Below are positions 1 through 8,891 of a DNA stretch of 64,000 bases, piece after piece; position 1 is the first letter of the stretch; the number at the start of each line of letters is the position of its first letter. The stretch comes from Epilithonimonas caeni DSM 17710. Its GTDB lineage: Bacteria; Bacteroidota; Bacteroidia; Flavobacteriales; Weeksellaceae. The notes under the pieces are model-generated. The model ran no database searches and had not been told where the DNA came from. It saw only the letters and a program-made list of their open reading frames with translations. The stretch spans positions 372,001 through 436,000 of the forward strand of contig NZ_AUFK01000009.1 in NCBI RefSeq assembly GCF_000426465.1, in the 5' to 3' direction. The translations under genes were made by a program, and so were the position numbers.

Positions 1-1734
1 TTTATATTTTTGGATGACAATGTTTCTTTTGATTTTAAGAGTCGGTGTGATCTCGCCACTTTGAATTTCGAAATCAGCAGGCATCAAAACGAATTTTTTG
101 ATTTTCTCAAAACCAGGAAGATCCTTCTGAATATCATCGATCAATTGATGATAAAAAGAAAGTACCTTTTCGTTTTTCACGACTTCTACCCAATTCGTGA
201 ATGTCACACCTAAACTTTTTATTTTCTCCGTCATCGATTCGAAATTTGGAACAATGACAGCAGTTACATAAGGTTTATCTTCCGCCACCAACATTATCTG
301 ATTGATGTAACTGTTATTCGAAAACATATTCTCAATGGGTTGTGGAGCGATATATTTTCCGTTGGAAGTTTTCATCAGGTCTTTGATCCGGTCTGTGATC
401 ACAAGGTTGCCTTCATCATCCATAAATCCGGCATCACCTGTTTTCATCCAGCCATCATTATCAAAAACTTTCGCCGTTTCTTCCGGTTTGTTGTAATAAC
501 CTTTCATTAGCCCGCTTCCTTTCACTAGGATTTCATCATTCTCACCAATTTTGATCTGAGAATCTCCTAATAATTTTCCTGCAGTCCCGTATTTATATTT
601 AGTAAAAGGAAAAGCTGTAATTGTAGCCGTAGTTTCCGTCATCCCGTAACCAACGGTGATATGGATTCCCATTGCATCAAAAAACTCGGTCACTTCAGCT
701 GAAATAGAGGCGCCTCCGCAAGGCATGAACCAAAGTTTTCCACCCAGTTTTTTCTTTACTTTACCAAAAACCAGAGCATTGGCGATTTTATTTTTAATAC
801 TCAATCCAAATGGAATACTTTGATTCAATCGTTTTTTCTCGGAAAATAAACTTCCGTTCTCAATTGCCCAACTGAATATCTTCTTTTTTAAATCCGAACT
901 GGAATTGACCATTTCGTTCAGTCCTGCATAGATTTTCTGATAGAATCTTGGAACAGAGCACATCATTGTCGGTTTCACTTCGGTCAATGCAGATGCAATC
1001 AGTTTTGGATTTTCCAGGAAACTGACCTTTGCACCGAAATGTAAACAAAGCAATGTCCAGCTTCTCTCGAAAATGTGTGTCAACGGCAAAAATGCCAACG
1101 AATGTTCGTCTTCAAAACGTTTGAATTTGAAAAATTCCATATGTGCCTCAAACGCTTTTAGGAAATTGGAATGTGTGATCATAACGCCTTTCGGAACTCC
1201 GGTTGTTCCTGACGTATAAATCAATGTTGCCAAATCATCTTCTCCTCTTTCAACAATTTCCAAATCCTCCGATGCTGATTCGATGAAAGTTTCTAAGTAG
1301 GAAGAATTTTCTTTTAGCTTGATATATTTTTTCGAAACAATAATCTGCTTAAGAGGCAAACCTTTCTTCAAAAGATTTTGGCAGACATTGTATTGCTCCT
1401 GATTTCCTGCAAAAATAATCTCTGCTCCGGAATCCTTGATGATGTATTCCACCTGGTCTTCGCCATTGGTAGAATAAACCGGAACTGTAACCGCTCCAAT
1501 CGCCATAATTGCCAAATCGAAAATAATCCACTCGGCAGAATTATCCGCATATATAGAGACTTTGCCGTTTTCTTTTACGCCACTTGCTTTGAGTGCGTTG
1601 GCGGTTTTAAAGACTAATCTTTTGAGTTGATACCAGCCAAGCTCTTTCCATTCGTGGTCTTTTTTGAAACCTAGCGCTGGTTTGGTCGGATATAGGTTAA
1701 CGTTTTTTTGAAGAAAACTAGTAACGTTGCTCAT
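1..1734 (-). CDS. Long-chain fatty acid--CoA ligase (AMP-forming), 3' end cut by window
   Basis: It activates long-chain fatty acids to acyl-CoA through an acyl-adenylate, in the cytoplasm or at the inner membrane. The frame is open from the ATG at 1734 to the left edge (578 codons). The AMP-binding signature TLIYTSGTTGVPKG is at residues 170-183, as in the FAA1/FadD15 type of ligase. The last visible residues (TPTLKIKRN and what follows) resemble the usual C-terminal lysine-containing segment, so only a few residues should be missing. It is the last visible gene of a minus-strand run; 96 nt separate it from the SDR gene upstream. The family call is firm, the substrate chain length is inferred. 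Confidence 0.93.
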   Translation of the reverse strand, partial: MSNVTSFLQKNVNLYPTKPALGFKKDHEWKELGWYQLKRLVFKTANALKASGVKENGKVSIYADNSAEWIIFDLAIMAIGAVTVPVYSTNGEDQVEYIIKDSGAEIIFAGNQEQYNVCQNLLKKGLPLKQIIVSKKYIKLKENSSYLETFIESASEDLEIVERGEDDLATLIYTSGTTGVPKGVMITHSNFLKAFEAHMEFFKFKRFEDEHSLAFLPLTHIFERSWTLLCLHFGAKVSFLENPKLIASALTEVKPTMMCSVPRFYQKIYAGLNEMVNSSSDLKKKIFSWAIENGSLFSEKKRLNQSIPFGLSIKNKIANALVFGKVKKKLGGKLWFMPCGGASISAEVTEFFDAMGIHITVGYGMTETTATITAFPFTKYKYGTAGKLLGDSQIKIGENDEILVKGSGLMKGYYNKPEETAKVFDNDGWMKTGDAGFMDDEGNLVITDRIKDLMKTSNGKYIAPQPIENMFSNNSYINQIMLVAEDKPYVTAVIVPNFESMTEKIKSLGVTFTNWVEVVKNEKVLSFYHQLIDDIQKDLPGFEKIKKFVLMPADFEIQSGEITPTLKIKRNIVIQKYK

Positions 1735-1830
1735 TAATGATAATTAAGTAGATGAAAGATAATAGATATGAGATAATAGACTTACAATCACTCTGTTTTA
1801 TTGATGAAATTTATCTTTAATTCATAATCT

Positions 1831-2835
1831 TTATATTTTTTGAGATTCCATGTAATTTTTGAGATGGAAATCTATACTTTCAGAAACCGGAATAAATTGA
1901 TAATTCAGAAATTCTGTTATTTTTTGATTAGAGACTTTGGAATCTGTTCTTACCGTTTCGATGTTATCTTTACTCAATAATTTCAGAATCGGAAATAACC
2001 ATCCGAAAAGAAACGAAATAATTGGCAAAACTTTGTAAATAAATTCTGGAACCAATTTAGCTTTCGGTTTTCCAAGTGCAGTTCTTACTTTATCAGAAAC
2101 TAGACGGAATTTTTCATTTTCAGAAATGATGATAAAACGTTCTGCAAAAGCATTTTTATCCATCAGTTCAATAGCGATTTTCGCAACATCTCTTACGTCC
2201 ACATAAGCAGTTCCGCCAGGAAAAGTTCTGGAATGAGAGGATTTTTTGAATAAATCACCACTGCTATTTCCCCAGTTTCCTGTTCCGATAATTACACCAG
2301 GATTGATGATAACTGTATTGAGACCCTCATATTGAGCACGCCAGACCTCCATCTCGGAAATATATTTGGAAATCGCATAATCGGAATGATGAAGTTTTTC
2401 ATTAAAATCAGAATTCTCATCCATCTCACCCTTTTCATTAAATCCATCCAAAACGGCTATGGAACTTACAAAAAGAAACTTTTTGATTTTCAAGGGGTCT
2501 ATCGCGAAAAGTAATTTCTCCGTTGCCCCAGAGTTATTTTTGTATAGACTTTTTTCATCTTTTGGATTGAAGCTTACTTTTGCGGCGCAATGATAAATCT
2601 CGTCCACATCTTTCAGAACATTTTGAAGTGAATCCAAATCTTCGAAATCAACATCCACCCACTCTATCTGATCAAAATAAAAATCAGGCCGGTCGGTATA
2701 AAACCTGTAAGATTCTAAAACATCTCTTAAGTTGCTGGATCTTCGTTTGGTTGCACGGACCTTCTTCCCCTTTTTCAAAAGTTCAAGAGCAACAACTCTT
2801 CCTAAAATCCCTGTGGCACCAGTAATTAGAATCAT
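1831..2835 (-). CDS. NAD(P)-dependent epimerase/dehydratase family protein (extended SDR)
   Basis: This is a 334-residue Rossmann-fold oxidoreductase of the extended SDR family. The dinucleotide-binding GATGILG is at residues 6-12, a serine pair at about 124-125, and the catalytic Y153-x3-K157 in YAISK. The C-terminal third has a hydrophobic stretch (about 255-275), as in 3-beta-HSD-like or dihydroflavonol-reductase-like members. Its start overlaps the stop of the upstream 77-residue membrane protein by 4 nt, so the two are probably translationally coupled. The substrate cannot be told from sequence; nucleotide sugars, sterol-like compounds and quinone-pathway compounds all remain possible. 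Confidence 0.88.
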   Translation of the reverse strand: MILITGATGILGRVVALELLKKGKKVRATKRRSSNLRDVLESYRFYTDRPDFYFDQIEWVDVDFEDLDSLQNVLKDVDEIYHCAAKVSFNPKDEKSLYKNNSGATEKLLFAIDPLKIKKFLFVSSIAVLDGFNEKGEMDENSDFNEKLHHSDYAISKYISEMEVWRAQYEGLNTVIINPGVIIGTGNWGNSSGDLFKKSSHSRTFPGGTAYVDVRDVAKIAIELMDKNAFAERFIIISENEKFRLVSDKVRTALGKPKAKLVPEFIYKVLPIISFLFGWLFPILKLLSKDNIETVRTDSKVSNQKITEFLNYQFIPVSESIDFHLKNYMESQKI

Positions 2836-3065
2836 TCTTTAATAGATTTGATTTTTAAAAATCTAACGATGAAAATAGAATTCGCTATAGAATATGCGAG
2901 AATCACACCCATGAAATACCAAAAACTTCTGCCTTCTAAAAACCATTCTCCGTGACCAGAAAGTGAATCTCTGAGGACAAAAAACAGCAATATGATCAAA
3001 AAGATATTGATGAGAACAGAAAAAATCAAAATGATCTTATAAATGGTTTCTTGGTATTTTTTCAT
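2832..3065 (-). CDS. Small two-TM membrane protein, function unknown
   Basis: This 77-residue protein is not a family I recognise. It has two hydrophobic segments (about residues 8-30 and 48-68) joined by a short polar loop containing RDSLSGHGEW, and a basic C-terminal end. The stop overlaps the start of the downstream SDR gene by 4 nt, and 20 nt separate its start from the esterase gene upstream, so it sits in the operon. It is likely a real gene because of this coupling and its membrane-protein composition. Confidence 0.7.
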   Translation of the reverse strand: MKKYQETIYKIILIFSVLINIFLIILLFFVLRDSLSGHGEWFLEGRSFWYFMGVILAYSIANSIFIVRFLKIKSIKE

Positions 3066-3085
3066 TTAGGAATTACAAAGATAAT

Positions 3086-3862
3086 TTAATTCTGCAAAAA
3101 GTCTTTCACCGCGGCGTTGAAATCAACAGGATTATTGGCCTGGACCCAATGTTCTGCATTTTTGATTTTGATGAGTTGGTAATTCGGGAATTGTTGTCTG
3201 ATCAAAAACTCATCTTGCGGAAGTATATAATTGGAATTGGCTCCGGCAATGAATAAAGTCGGACCACTAAAAACCCCGAACTTAATTGCATTGGAAACAA
3301 ACTCGGTATATTTTGCAGCAAGAGTTTCAAGATTGAATCTCCAGGCCAGCTTCTTCTCCTCCGTCCAATATAGATTTTTCATCAAAAACTGAATCACAAA
3401 CTTCTCGTGGATATATTCTCCAAGAACTTTTTCTACATCCTGACGAGATTCAACCTTAGAAAAATCGACTGTTTGTAAAGCTTTGATAATTCCCTGATGA
3501 TGTGGCGGATAGGCTTTTGGAGAAATATCTGCAACAATCAGCTTTTCAACTCTTTCAGGAAAATTAATTGCGAATTGCATCACCGCCTTTCCACCAAGAG
3601 AATGTCCAAGAAGATTGGCTTTTTCGATCTTATGAAAATCCATATAATCCAGAATATCGTTGGCCAAATCATCGTGCGTCATAGAATCTGAATGAAAACT
3701 GCGACCGTGATTCCTGAGATCCAGCAAATGTGTTGGCATCAATTCCCCAAACTCTTTCCCGAAGCTTCCCCAGTTATCAAGCATCCCGAACAATCCGTGG
3801 AAAACCAAAAGTGGCGTTTCCATTCTTTCTTCTCCGTATATTTTTGAATGTAAAATTTCCAT
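3086..3862 (-). CDS. Alpha/beta-fold hydrolase (YbfF-type esterase)
   Basis: This is a 258-residue cytoplasmic hydrolase with no signal peptide. The nucleophile elbow GHSLGG puts the catalytic serine at S88. The oxyanion region HGLFG is at 22-26 and the catalytic histidine is probably H238 in NAEHW. Length and motifs fit the YbfF/acyl-CoA esterase branch. It lies 20 nt after the toxin-like gene and 20 nt before the small membrane protein. In related genomes, from memory, such a hydrolase often follows pdxJ directly, which suggests that the toxin pair was inserted between them. The natural substrate is unknown. Confidence 0.88.
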   Translation of the reverse strand: MEILHSKIYGEERMETPLLVFHGLFGMLDNWGSFGKEFGELMPTHLLDLRNHGRSFHSDSMTHDDLANDILDYMDFHKIEKANLLGHSLGGKAVMQFAINFPERVEKLIVADISPKAYPPHHQGIIKALQTVDFSKVESRQDVEKVLGEYIHEKFVIQFLMKNLYWTEEKKLAWRFNLETLAAKYTEFVSNAIKFGVFSGPTLFIAGANSNYILPQDEFLIRQQFPNYQLIKIKNAEHWVQANNPVDFNAAVKDFLQN

Positions 3863-3882
3863 TACAATTTTATAATTCAGTA

Positions 3883-4497
3883 TTATAGATTTAATTTAAG
3901 ATATTCTCTTATGATTTTTTGCTTGCAATTTTCCCAATCAAATTTTTTGAAAATCTCCGGACTATCCTGGTACTCGGCATCATCAAAATATGTTAGACTT
4001 TTCATAACCATAAAATAAGAACCATCCTGATATTTTTCATTATAAAAAGTCATCATTTGTTCCAAAGAAAATTCATTCAAAAGAAAAAATAAATCAATAA
4101 AATCTTTTTTGCTTCCTCTTCCAGAAATTGCGTTGAGTTTCATTGCAGCAATATCTTTTGTTGAAGCAAGACGGATTCCATCAATAGTTTTAAAGTCTTC
4201 AAGAAGCGGATAGCGATAGTTTACGAAATCAACTTTTATATTGTTAAGTGACAGAATAAGAATATTTTTGGTTTTTTGCAGTTTTATAACTTTACCAAAT
4301 TGTTCAAGTTCATCGATAAAAGCATCTTCATCAATCAAGCAATTTCCGAACATATCAATATCAATAGAATCACGATGTCCGATCTGCAAAGCCAAAGCTG
4401 TTCCTCCAACTAAAATAAAATCAGAAAAAAATTCTGATTTCATAATTTGCTTCAAGAGTTCCAGTAATTCTGGACTAACTGTCTGTGTTTGTAGCAT
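3883..4497 (-). CDS. AbiEii-like nucleotidyltransferase (putative toxin)
   Basis: This 204-residue protein has the features of the AbiEii/AbiGii nucleotidyltransferase fold. GGTALAL is at 31-37, followed by a D-x-D pair at D46 and D48 (SIDIDMF), a conserved K120, and KDFIDL at 131-136. AbiEii-type toxins modify tRNA or other nucleic acids with nucleotides, and AbiE systems act in phage abortive infection. The 5' end overlaps the upstream 101-residue gene by 46 nt, which is the usual antitoxin-first arrangement. The protein is shorter than classical AbiEii (about 300 residues), so it may belong to a compact subgroup. The toxin role is inferred, the fold is clear. Confidence 0.85.
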   Translation of the reverse strand: MLQTQTVSPELLELLKQIMKSEFFSDFILVGGTALALQIGHRDSIDIDMFGNCLIDEDAFIDELEQFGKVIKLQKTKNILILSLNNIKVDFVNYRYPLLEDFKTIDGIRLASTKDIAAMKLNAISGRGSKKDFIDLFFLLNEFSLEQMMTFYNEKYQDGSYFMVMKSLTYFDDAEYQDSPEIFKKFDWENCKQKIIREYLKLNL

Positions 4498-4757
4498 CTG
4501 AACTCGGTTTTATCTATGTTAAAAATAGTAGAAACAAAGGAAAGTGTAACTGCATCAAGGCTTCTTAAATTTAGCGAAACCTCTTTTATTTTATTTAAAC
4601 CGTAATACATCTTGAGTAAATTCCAGTCTTCAATTTTTCCATATTCCAAGACTTTTTGAATCATGTGAACATAGTGTTTATCCAAATCAAAAGTTGACAA
4701 ATCCACATCCCAAAAGAGGTGCGGTGAAAAATCGTTGACGGTAATTTCGGAATCCAT
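4452..4757 (-). CDS. DUF6922-type partner of the nucleotidyltransferase (putative antitoxin)
   Basis: This 101-residue soluble protein begins with an acidic stretch and LFWDVDLSTFDLDKHY. The pattern LFWD, D-x-D-K-H, a conserved GKIEDW and L-x-x-Y-x-G fits my memory of DUF6922, small Bacteroidota proteins found next to nucleotidyltransferases. The gene precedes and overlaps the toxin-like gene by 46 nt. Unlike AbiEi antitoxins, it shows no obvious winged-helix region. The antitoxin role is inferred from gene order and overlap only. It starts 20 nt after pdxJ. Confidence 0.75.
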   Translation of the reverse strand: MDSEITVNDFSPHLFWDVDLSTFDLDKHYVHMIQKVLEYGKIEDWNLLKMYYGLNKIKEVSLNLRSLDAVTLSFVSTIFNIDKTEFRCYKHRQLVQNYWNS

Positions 4758-4777
4758 ATTTCAAATTTAAGCAAAAT

Positions 4778-5497
4778 CTACCACTTCGCCAATCTCTTAA
4801 GATAAGCTTGCACCGTATTTTCCAAACCAAGATAAAGTGCTTCCGAAATCAAAGCATGGCCGATGGAAACTTCCAGCAGGTTTGGGATGTTATCTGCAAA
4901 ATATTTTAAGTTGTCTAGTGACAGATCGTGTCCGGCGTTGATCCCTAAACCAAATTCACTCGCAACAACAGCGGTTTTAAAATAAGATTCGACAGCAAAT
5001 TCTTTATGGTTAGGATAATGTTTTGCGTAAGCTTCTGTGTAAAGCTCGATTCTATCCGTTCCTGTTTCTGCAGCGAATTTTACCATTTCGGGATTCGGGT
5101 CAAGGAAAATCGAAGTTCTGATGCCAGCATGTTTGAATTCTGAAATAACAGATTTCAAGAAATCAAGATTCTTTTCGCAATCCCAGCCGGCATTGGAAGT
5201 AATCGCATCATCAGCGTCTGGAACCAAGGTCACCTGCTCCGGTTTAACTTCGAGAACCATATCGATAAAAGGTCTGTGAGGATTTCCTTCGATATTGAAT
5301 TCTGTCTTTACCAACGGCTTCAAATCGTAAACATCTTTTCTCGTGATATGTCTTTCGTCCGGTCTTGGGTGAATGGTAATTCCCTGCGCTCCGAATCTTT
5401 CCAGGCCCAAAGCGACTTGAGTTACACTTGGAACATCGCCTCCTCTTGCATTTCTCAACGTTGCGATTTTATTGATATTGACACTAAGTTTGGTCAT
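4778..5497 (-). CDS. pdxJ: Pyridoxine 5'-phosphate synthase
   Basis: PdxJ condenses 3-amino-2-oxopropyl phosphate with 1-deoxy-D-xylulose 5-phosphate to make pyridoxine 5'-phosphate, the last ring-forming step of DXP-dependent vitamin B6 synthesis. The protein is 239 residues, the normal length. It starts [17 protein letters not shown], and the phosphate and active-site segment [11 protein letters not shown] puts the catalytic histidine at H43. A second histidine lies in [12 protein letters not shown], and E-x-SIGHAL near the C-terminus also fits. It follows the MscS gene by 23 nt and precedes the toxin-like pair by 20 nt. The call is secure. Confidence 0.97.
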   Translation of the reverse strand: MTKLSVNINKIATLRNARGGDVPSVTQVALGLERFGAQGITIHPRPDERHITRKDVYDLKPLVKTEFNIEGNPHRPFIDMVLEVKPEQVTLVPDADDAITSNAGWDCEKNLDFLKSVISEFKHAGIRTSIFLDPNPEMVKFAAETGTDRIELYTEAYAKHYPNHKEFAVESYFKTAVVASEFGLGINAGHDLSLDNLKYFADNIPNLLEVSIGHALISEALYLGLENTVQAYLKRLAKW

Positions 5498-5520
5498 AAT
5501 TTATAAATGATAATTGATTT

Positions 5521-6780
5521 TTATATTTTGTTTACCTGCATTATCTCGAGGTCAAACTCTTTGGAAGCCACCAGAAGATGGTCAAAAATATCGGCTTGGA
5601 TCTGTTCAAAATTCTCCCAATTAGAATCATTTGTAAAACAATAGATTTCCAAAGGCATCCCTTGTGGTGTGATTTCCATTTGGCGAACCATTACAGTTCC
5701 GGTTTGGTCTATATTAGGATTATTTTTGATATAATTGTAAGCATAGATTCTGAAAGTTCCAATGTTGGTCAATTGCTTTCCATTGATGATTTCGTCAGAG
5801 TTTTTCAAAGTACTTTTCTCCAAATCAATTTCTTTTTTCTTTTCAAGAAGATAATCTTCAATCAGATTGATTTTAAGCAGTTCATTGAAAAGATTTTCAT
5901 CCAGAAACTTAAACGATTTGATATTGAAAACAATCGACTTTTTAATTCGTCGCGTGTTGGTTTCAGACATCACCTGCATATTTTTAATTTCCGTTGTCAG
6001 CAAGTCATATGTTGGGATTGTGGAAAGTGTCTTGTCAAAGTTTCTGATTTTTGTCGTCAACAAATCGATATCTTCAATATTCCCTTCTATAGAATATTTT
6101 GGAATGGCCACCCAATCTCCTACTTTCAGATTCTTGGATGTCGCTACGTGAATTCCTGTTACAAAACCTAAGATTGTATCTCGGAAAACCAAAACCATAA
6201 CCGCAGTTATCGCTCCAAGACTTCCCAAAACCGTTGTACTGCTGATTCCAAATAATACACAAATCGCAATTACTCCAAAAATAAATCCTCCAAAAATCCT
6301 AACTGTTTGTGAGATAGAATTAATGGCAATTATCTTATAATAATCTTTCTGAATCAAATAATAATTCTGTAAAACTTTGATAAATCTGAAAGCCATATTT
6401 GCAATCACGAATACAATCAAAATCCCAATTAATCTTTCTAGAAAAACAAAACTTTTCGGATGTCTATAAAAAATCGAAAACAAGGCATAATTCCCAAATC
6501 CTAAAGCTAAAATATTAGCAACAGAATTGGTCACTTTTGCTTTATAAATAGACTTCATCACCGGATATTTTTCCTTATCAAAGAAGAATCTGAAAACTAG
6601 ATTGATTCCGTTTTTCAGAAGAAAAGAAACCAAATAGATGAGGAATATGAGAAGAAAAAACTTAAGTGTGATCTGCATTGATAAAACAAACTCATCAGGA
6701 AAAAAGCCTTTGCAGAAGAAATGAATTTCATCACTGATTTGCTGAAGAAAATCTTTGTAATCTATAAGTTCATTTTTCAT
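5521..6780 (-). CDS. Mechanosensitive ion channel family protein (MscS, YbdG-like)
   Basis: This 419-residue inner-membrane channel opens on membrane tension and releases solutes on hypo-osmotic shock. Hydrophobic helices lie at about 36-56, 86-105, 113-134 and 160-182. The pore-lining MscS helix spans about 184-212, and the beta domain follows with LKVGDWV at 218-224. The C-terminal cytoplasmic domain is large, as in E. coli YbdG (MscM). It appears to be the first gene of the pdxJ run; its ATG lies 87 nt from the divergent DUF456 gene. The family call is firm, channel type is inferred. Confidence 0.9.
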   Translation of the reverse strand: MKNELIDYKDFLQQISDEIHFFCKGFFPDEFVLSMQITLKFFLLIFLIYLVSFLLKNGINLVFRFFFDKEKYPVMKSIYKAKVTNSVANILALGFGNYALFSIFYRHPKSFVFLERLIGILIVFVIANMAFRFIKVLQNYYLIQKDYYKIIAINSISQTVRIFGGFIFGVIAICVLFGISSTTVLGSLGAITAVMVLVFRDTILGFVTGIHVATSKNLKVGDWVAIPKYSIEGNIEDIDLLTTKIRNFDKTLSTIPTYDLLTTEIKNMQVMSETNTRRIKKSIVFNIKSFKFLDENLFNELLKINLIEDYLLEKKKEIDLEKSTLKNSDEIINGKQLTNIGTFRIYAYNYIKNNPNIDQTGTVMVRQMEITPQGMPLEIYCFTNDSNWENFEQIQADIFDHLLVASKEFDLEIMQVNKI

Positions 6781-6821
6781 TGAGGAGAATTATTTCACAA
6801 ATTTAAGGATAAAAAAAATCT

Positions 6822-6851
6822 TTTGGCATTAGTTTGAATGTTGTATTTTTA
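6822..6851 (+). promoter_or_regulatory. Promoter of the DUF456 gene
   Basis: A TTTG at 6822-6825 is followed after 18 nt by TATTTTTA at 6844-6851, a 7 of 8 match to the Bacteroidota -7 box TAnnTTTG. The ATG of the DUF456 gene is 16 nt further on. Spacing and sequence both fit the primary sigma factor of this phylum. Confidence 0.5.
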
Positions 6852-6867
6852 AATAAATTTAAAAACT

Positions 6868-7356
6868 ATGGATTCTGTATTTATAGATATTGTCGCTTTG
6901 CTCCTCCTTTTTATAGGAATGCTGGGGACTTTTCTTCCTGTTTTACCTGGCTTACTATTGAGTATCTGCGGATTACTGATCTTCAAATTCTGTACAGAAA
7001 ATAATATGCCAATGACATACGTTTGGATTTTTATTTTACTGACATTAATTTCAACAATTCTGAATTATGTAATTCCAGCCAAAACCAACAAAAAATACGG
7101 CGGCACACGCTACGGAAGCATTGGTTCTTTTATTGGAACACTTGTGGGATTATTTTTCATTCCGATTCCTCTGGGGTTTTTAATCGGAATGCTTCTGGGT
7201 GTTTTTCTTGGAGAATTATTACATGACATGAACGACCGAAAGAAAGCCTTCAATTCGATGAAAGGCGCTTTTATTGGGTTTGTTTACGGAACGGGATTCA
7301 GTCTGATGGTTGGACTGGCAATGTTTTTGGTTGTTGGTTATTATATTTTCTTTTAA
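6868..7356 (+). CDS. DUF456 domain-containing membrane protein
   Basis: This 162-residue integral membrane protein belongs to the DUF456 family, whose function is unknown. Hydrophobic segments lie at about 5-27, 30-45, 50-68, 85-110 and 128-160, with glycine-rich GTLVGLFFIPIPLGFLIG in the middle, typical of the family. It is divergent from the MscS gene and followed after 8 nt by a small lipoprotein gene, so the two probably share a transcript. A recognisable -33/-7 promoter precedes it. Confidence 0.85.
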   Translation: MDSVFIDIVALLLLFIGMLGTFLPVLPGLLLSICGLLIFKFCTENNMPMTYVWIFILLTLISTILNYVIPAKTNKKYGGTRYGSIGSFIGTLVGLFFIPIPLGFLIGMLLGVFLGELLHDMNDRKKAFNSMKGAFIGFVYGTGFSLMVGLAMFLVVGYYIFF

Positions 7357-7364
7357 AATTATAA

Positions 7365-7784
7365 ATGATGAATTTCAAACCACTTTTATTCGCACCGCTT
7401 TTATTATTGATGAGCAATTGCAAGACACAGTCACAAACTCAGACTTCTGAAAATGGAAATAACACGATCACAATCGGAATTAATAGATCTGTAAAAATCC
7501 CAAATTCCAAAATAAGTCTGGAATTCCTGAATATTGCAGAGGACAGCCGTTGTCCGGTTAATGTGACTTGTGTTTGGGAAGGCATTGCAAAGGTCAACGT
7601 AGAAGGAACTGATGGAAATCAGAAAACCAATTTTCAAGTTGGAACAAGAGATTTCTTACCACAGAATGTAAGCAAGTCTTTCAGTTTTTCAGGATACAGA
7701 TTTACATTAACTGATCTAAAACCTTATCCCGGCGGAAAAGAAGAAAGCGAATCTGTGACATTGAAATATGAGAAAGAAGAGTAA
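7365..7784 (+). CDS. Small secreted lipoprotein, function unknown
   Basis: This 139-residue protein has a signal peptide ending in the lipobox LMSNC, so it should be lipidated at about Cys-19. After a polar linker rich in Q and T, the mature part is a short beta-rich domain with RCPVNVTCVWEGIAKV, a pattern I have seen in small Bacteroidota lipoproteins of unknown role. The two cysteines in this segment could form a disulfide. It lies 8 nt after the DUF456 gene. The start could also be the second ATG at 7368. Confidence 0.8.
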   Translation: MMNFKPLLFAPLLLLMSNCKTQSQTQTSENGNNTITIGINRSVKIPNSKISLEFLNIAEDSRCPVNVTCVWEGIAKVNVEGTDGNQKTNFQVGTRDFLPQNVSKSFSFSGYRFTLTDLKPYPGGKEESESVTLKYEKEE

Positions 7785-7855
7785 TTTGTTGATGGTTTCT
7801 AGTTGTTAGTTGATAGAATTTTCGACTCAAAAACTCTCCTACTCTCAGACTCAGA

Positions 7856-8500
7856 TCAACCCCAAACAATAGGCTTTTTTCCTTTTTCTAATAGATAGTT
7901 ATTAATTTTAGAAAACGGTTTGCTTCCGAAAAAACCTCGGTGAACGGAAAACGGAGAAGGATGCGCGGATTGGATAATGAAGTGTTTGCTTTGGTCGATC
8001 AATACAGATTTTTTCTGTGCAAATGCGCCCCAAAGAACAAAAACAACATTTTGTTTTTTATCAGAGATCTGCTTGATGATATAATCGGTAAAAGTTTCCC
8101 AGCCAAGGTCTTTGTGCGAATTTGGCTGATGCGCCTGCACTGTCAAAGTTGCATTAAGAAGGAGAACGCCTTGTTTCGCCCAATCTTGCAGATCTTTGTT
8201 TTTCCTTTCTATTCCAATATCGTCCTTTAACTCGATGAAGATGTTTTTCAGCGAAGGTGGCGCAGTTACATTTTCTGAAACCGAGAAACAAAGTCCGTTC
8301 GCCTGGCCGTCATTATGGTAAGGGTCCTGGCCAATGATCACCACTTCTATATCATCAAATTCCGTCAGTTCCAAAGCACGGAAAATTTCATTTTTCGGAG
8401 GAAAACATTTCGCCGAATTGTATTCAATTTTTACCTTATTCCAAAGATTTTCAAAATAGTCACTTTCTTTGATCGGTTTCAAAACTTCTTTCCAAGTCAT
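7856..8500 (-). CDS. ung: Uracil-DNA glycosylase (family 1)
   Basis: Ung removes uracil from DNA as the first step of base-excision repair. The 214-residue protein is of normal length. The water-activating loop GQDPYH is at 57-62 (D59), the uracil-specificity motif GVLLLNATLTV at about 111-121, and the minor-groove intercalation loop HPSP starts at H180. It faces the lipoprotein gene convergently over about 70 nt and has its own good promoter. The call is secure. Confidence 0.97.
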   Translation of the reverse strand: MTWKEVLKPIKESDYFENLWNKVKIEYNSAKCFPPKNEIFRALELTEFDDIEVVIIGQDPYHNDGQANGLCFSVSENVTAPPSLKNIFIELKDDIGIERKNKDLQDWAKQGVLLLNATLTVQAHQPNSHKDLGWETFTDYIIKQISDKKQNVVFVLWGAFAQKKSVLIDQSKHFIIQSAHPSPFSVHRGFFGSKPFSKINNYLLEKGKKPIVWG

Positions 8501-8515
8501 TTCCAGATATTTTTA

Positions 8516-8547
8516 CAAAATTAGATTTAAAAAAGTATTAACGCAAA
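8516..8547 (-). promoter_or_regulatory. Promoter of ung
   Basis: On the minus strand, TTTG at 8547-8544 is followed after 20 nt by TAATTTTG at 8523-8516, a perfect match to TAnnTTTG. The ung ATG is at 8500, so the leader would be only about 10 nt long. Confidence 0.65.
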
Positions 8548-8819
8548 GGCACTAAATATTTTTATTAAAAACGTTTATAAGTCGCAAACTAAAAAACACT
8601 TTTGATATCCTAGAGAACCTCATGATGACATTGATAGTAAAATTCACACATTGTCAGGCTGAGGCTCTCGAAGCCATTAATAAATAATAAATTCATTAAT
8701 AAAACTTTTGCGACTTTCATCAATGAAAATAACTTTAAGCTTTTGTGATTTTGCATTAAAATCAAACAGGTAATCGCTGACTTTTCCCTTGCAATAAAGT
8801 TAATTTCTCTTAAAAGGTC
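8548..8819. other. Intergenic stretch between ung and the first lactonase gene
   Basis: This 270-nt stretch separates two divergent genes. It holds no credible reading frame. The only structure I see is a degenerate fragment of a dispersed repeat at 8651-8675 (see that entry). The flanking promoters of ung and of the lactonase gene lie just outside it. Confidence 0.4.
8651..8675. repeat. Fragment of dispersed intergenic repeat (TGAGGCTCTCGAAG type)
   Basis: The segment contains CTGAGGCTCTCGAAG, nearly the same as CTGAGGCTCTTGAAG inside the composite repeat near 51280, and related to the TGAGCTTGTCGAAG hairpins near 35411. It looks like a decayed single arm of that family. Confidence 0.4.
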
Positions 8820-8849
8820 TTTGGCTTAATTTTTAATGTAATAAATTCG
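8820..8849 (+). promoter_or_regulatory. Probable promoter of the first lactonase-fold gene
   Basis: TTTG at 8820-8823 is followed after 18 nt by TAAATTCG at 8842-8849, 7 of 8 to TAnnTTTG. The gene's ATG is 42 nt further on. Confidence 0.45.
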
Positions 8850-8891
8850 GGCAAAATTTAACATTTATCTGTAAAAATAGCTCAAATTAGA

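Noticed and set aside
5578-6171. Antisense frame of 197 codons within the MscS gene
   Set aside because: It is a shadow of the channel gene; composition is Ile/Phe-rich and no motif is present.
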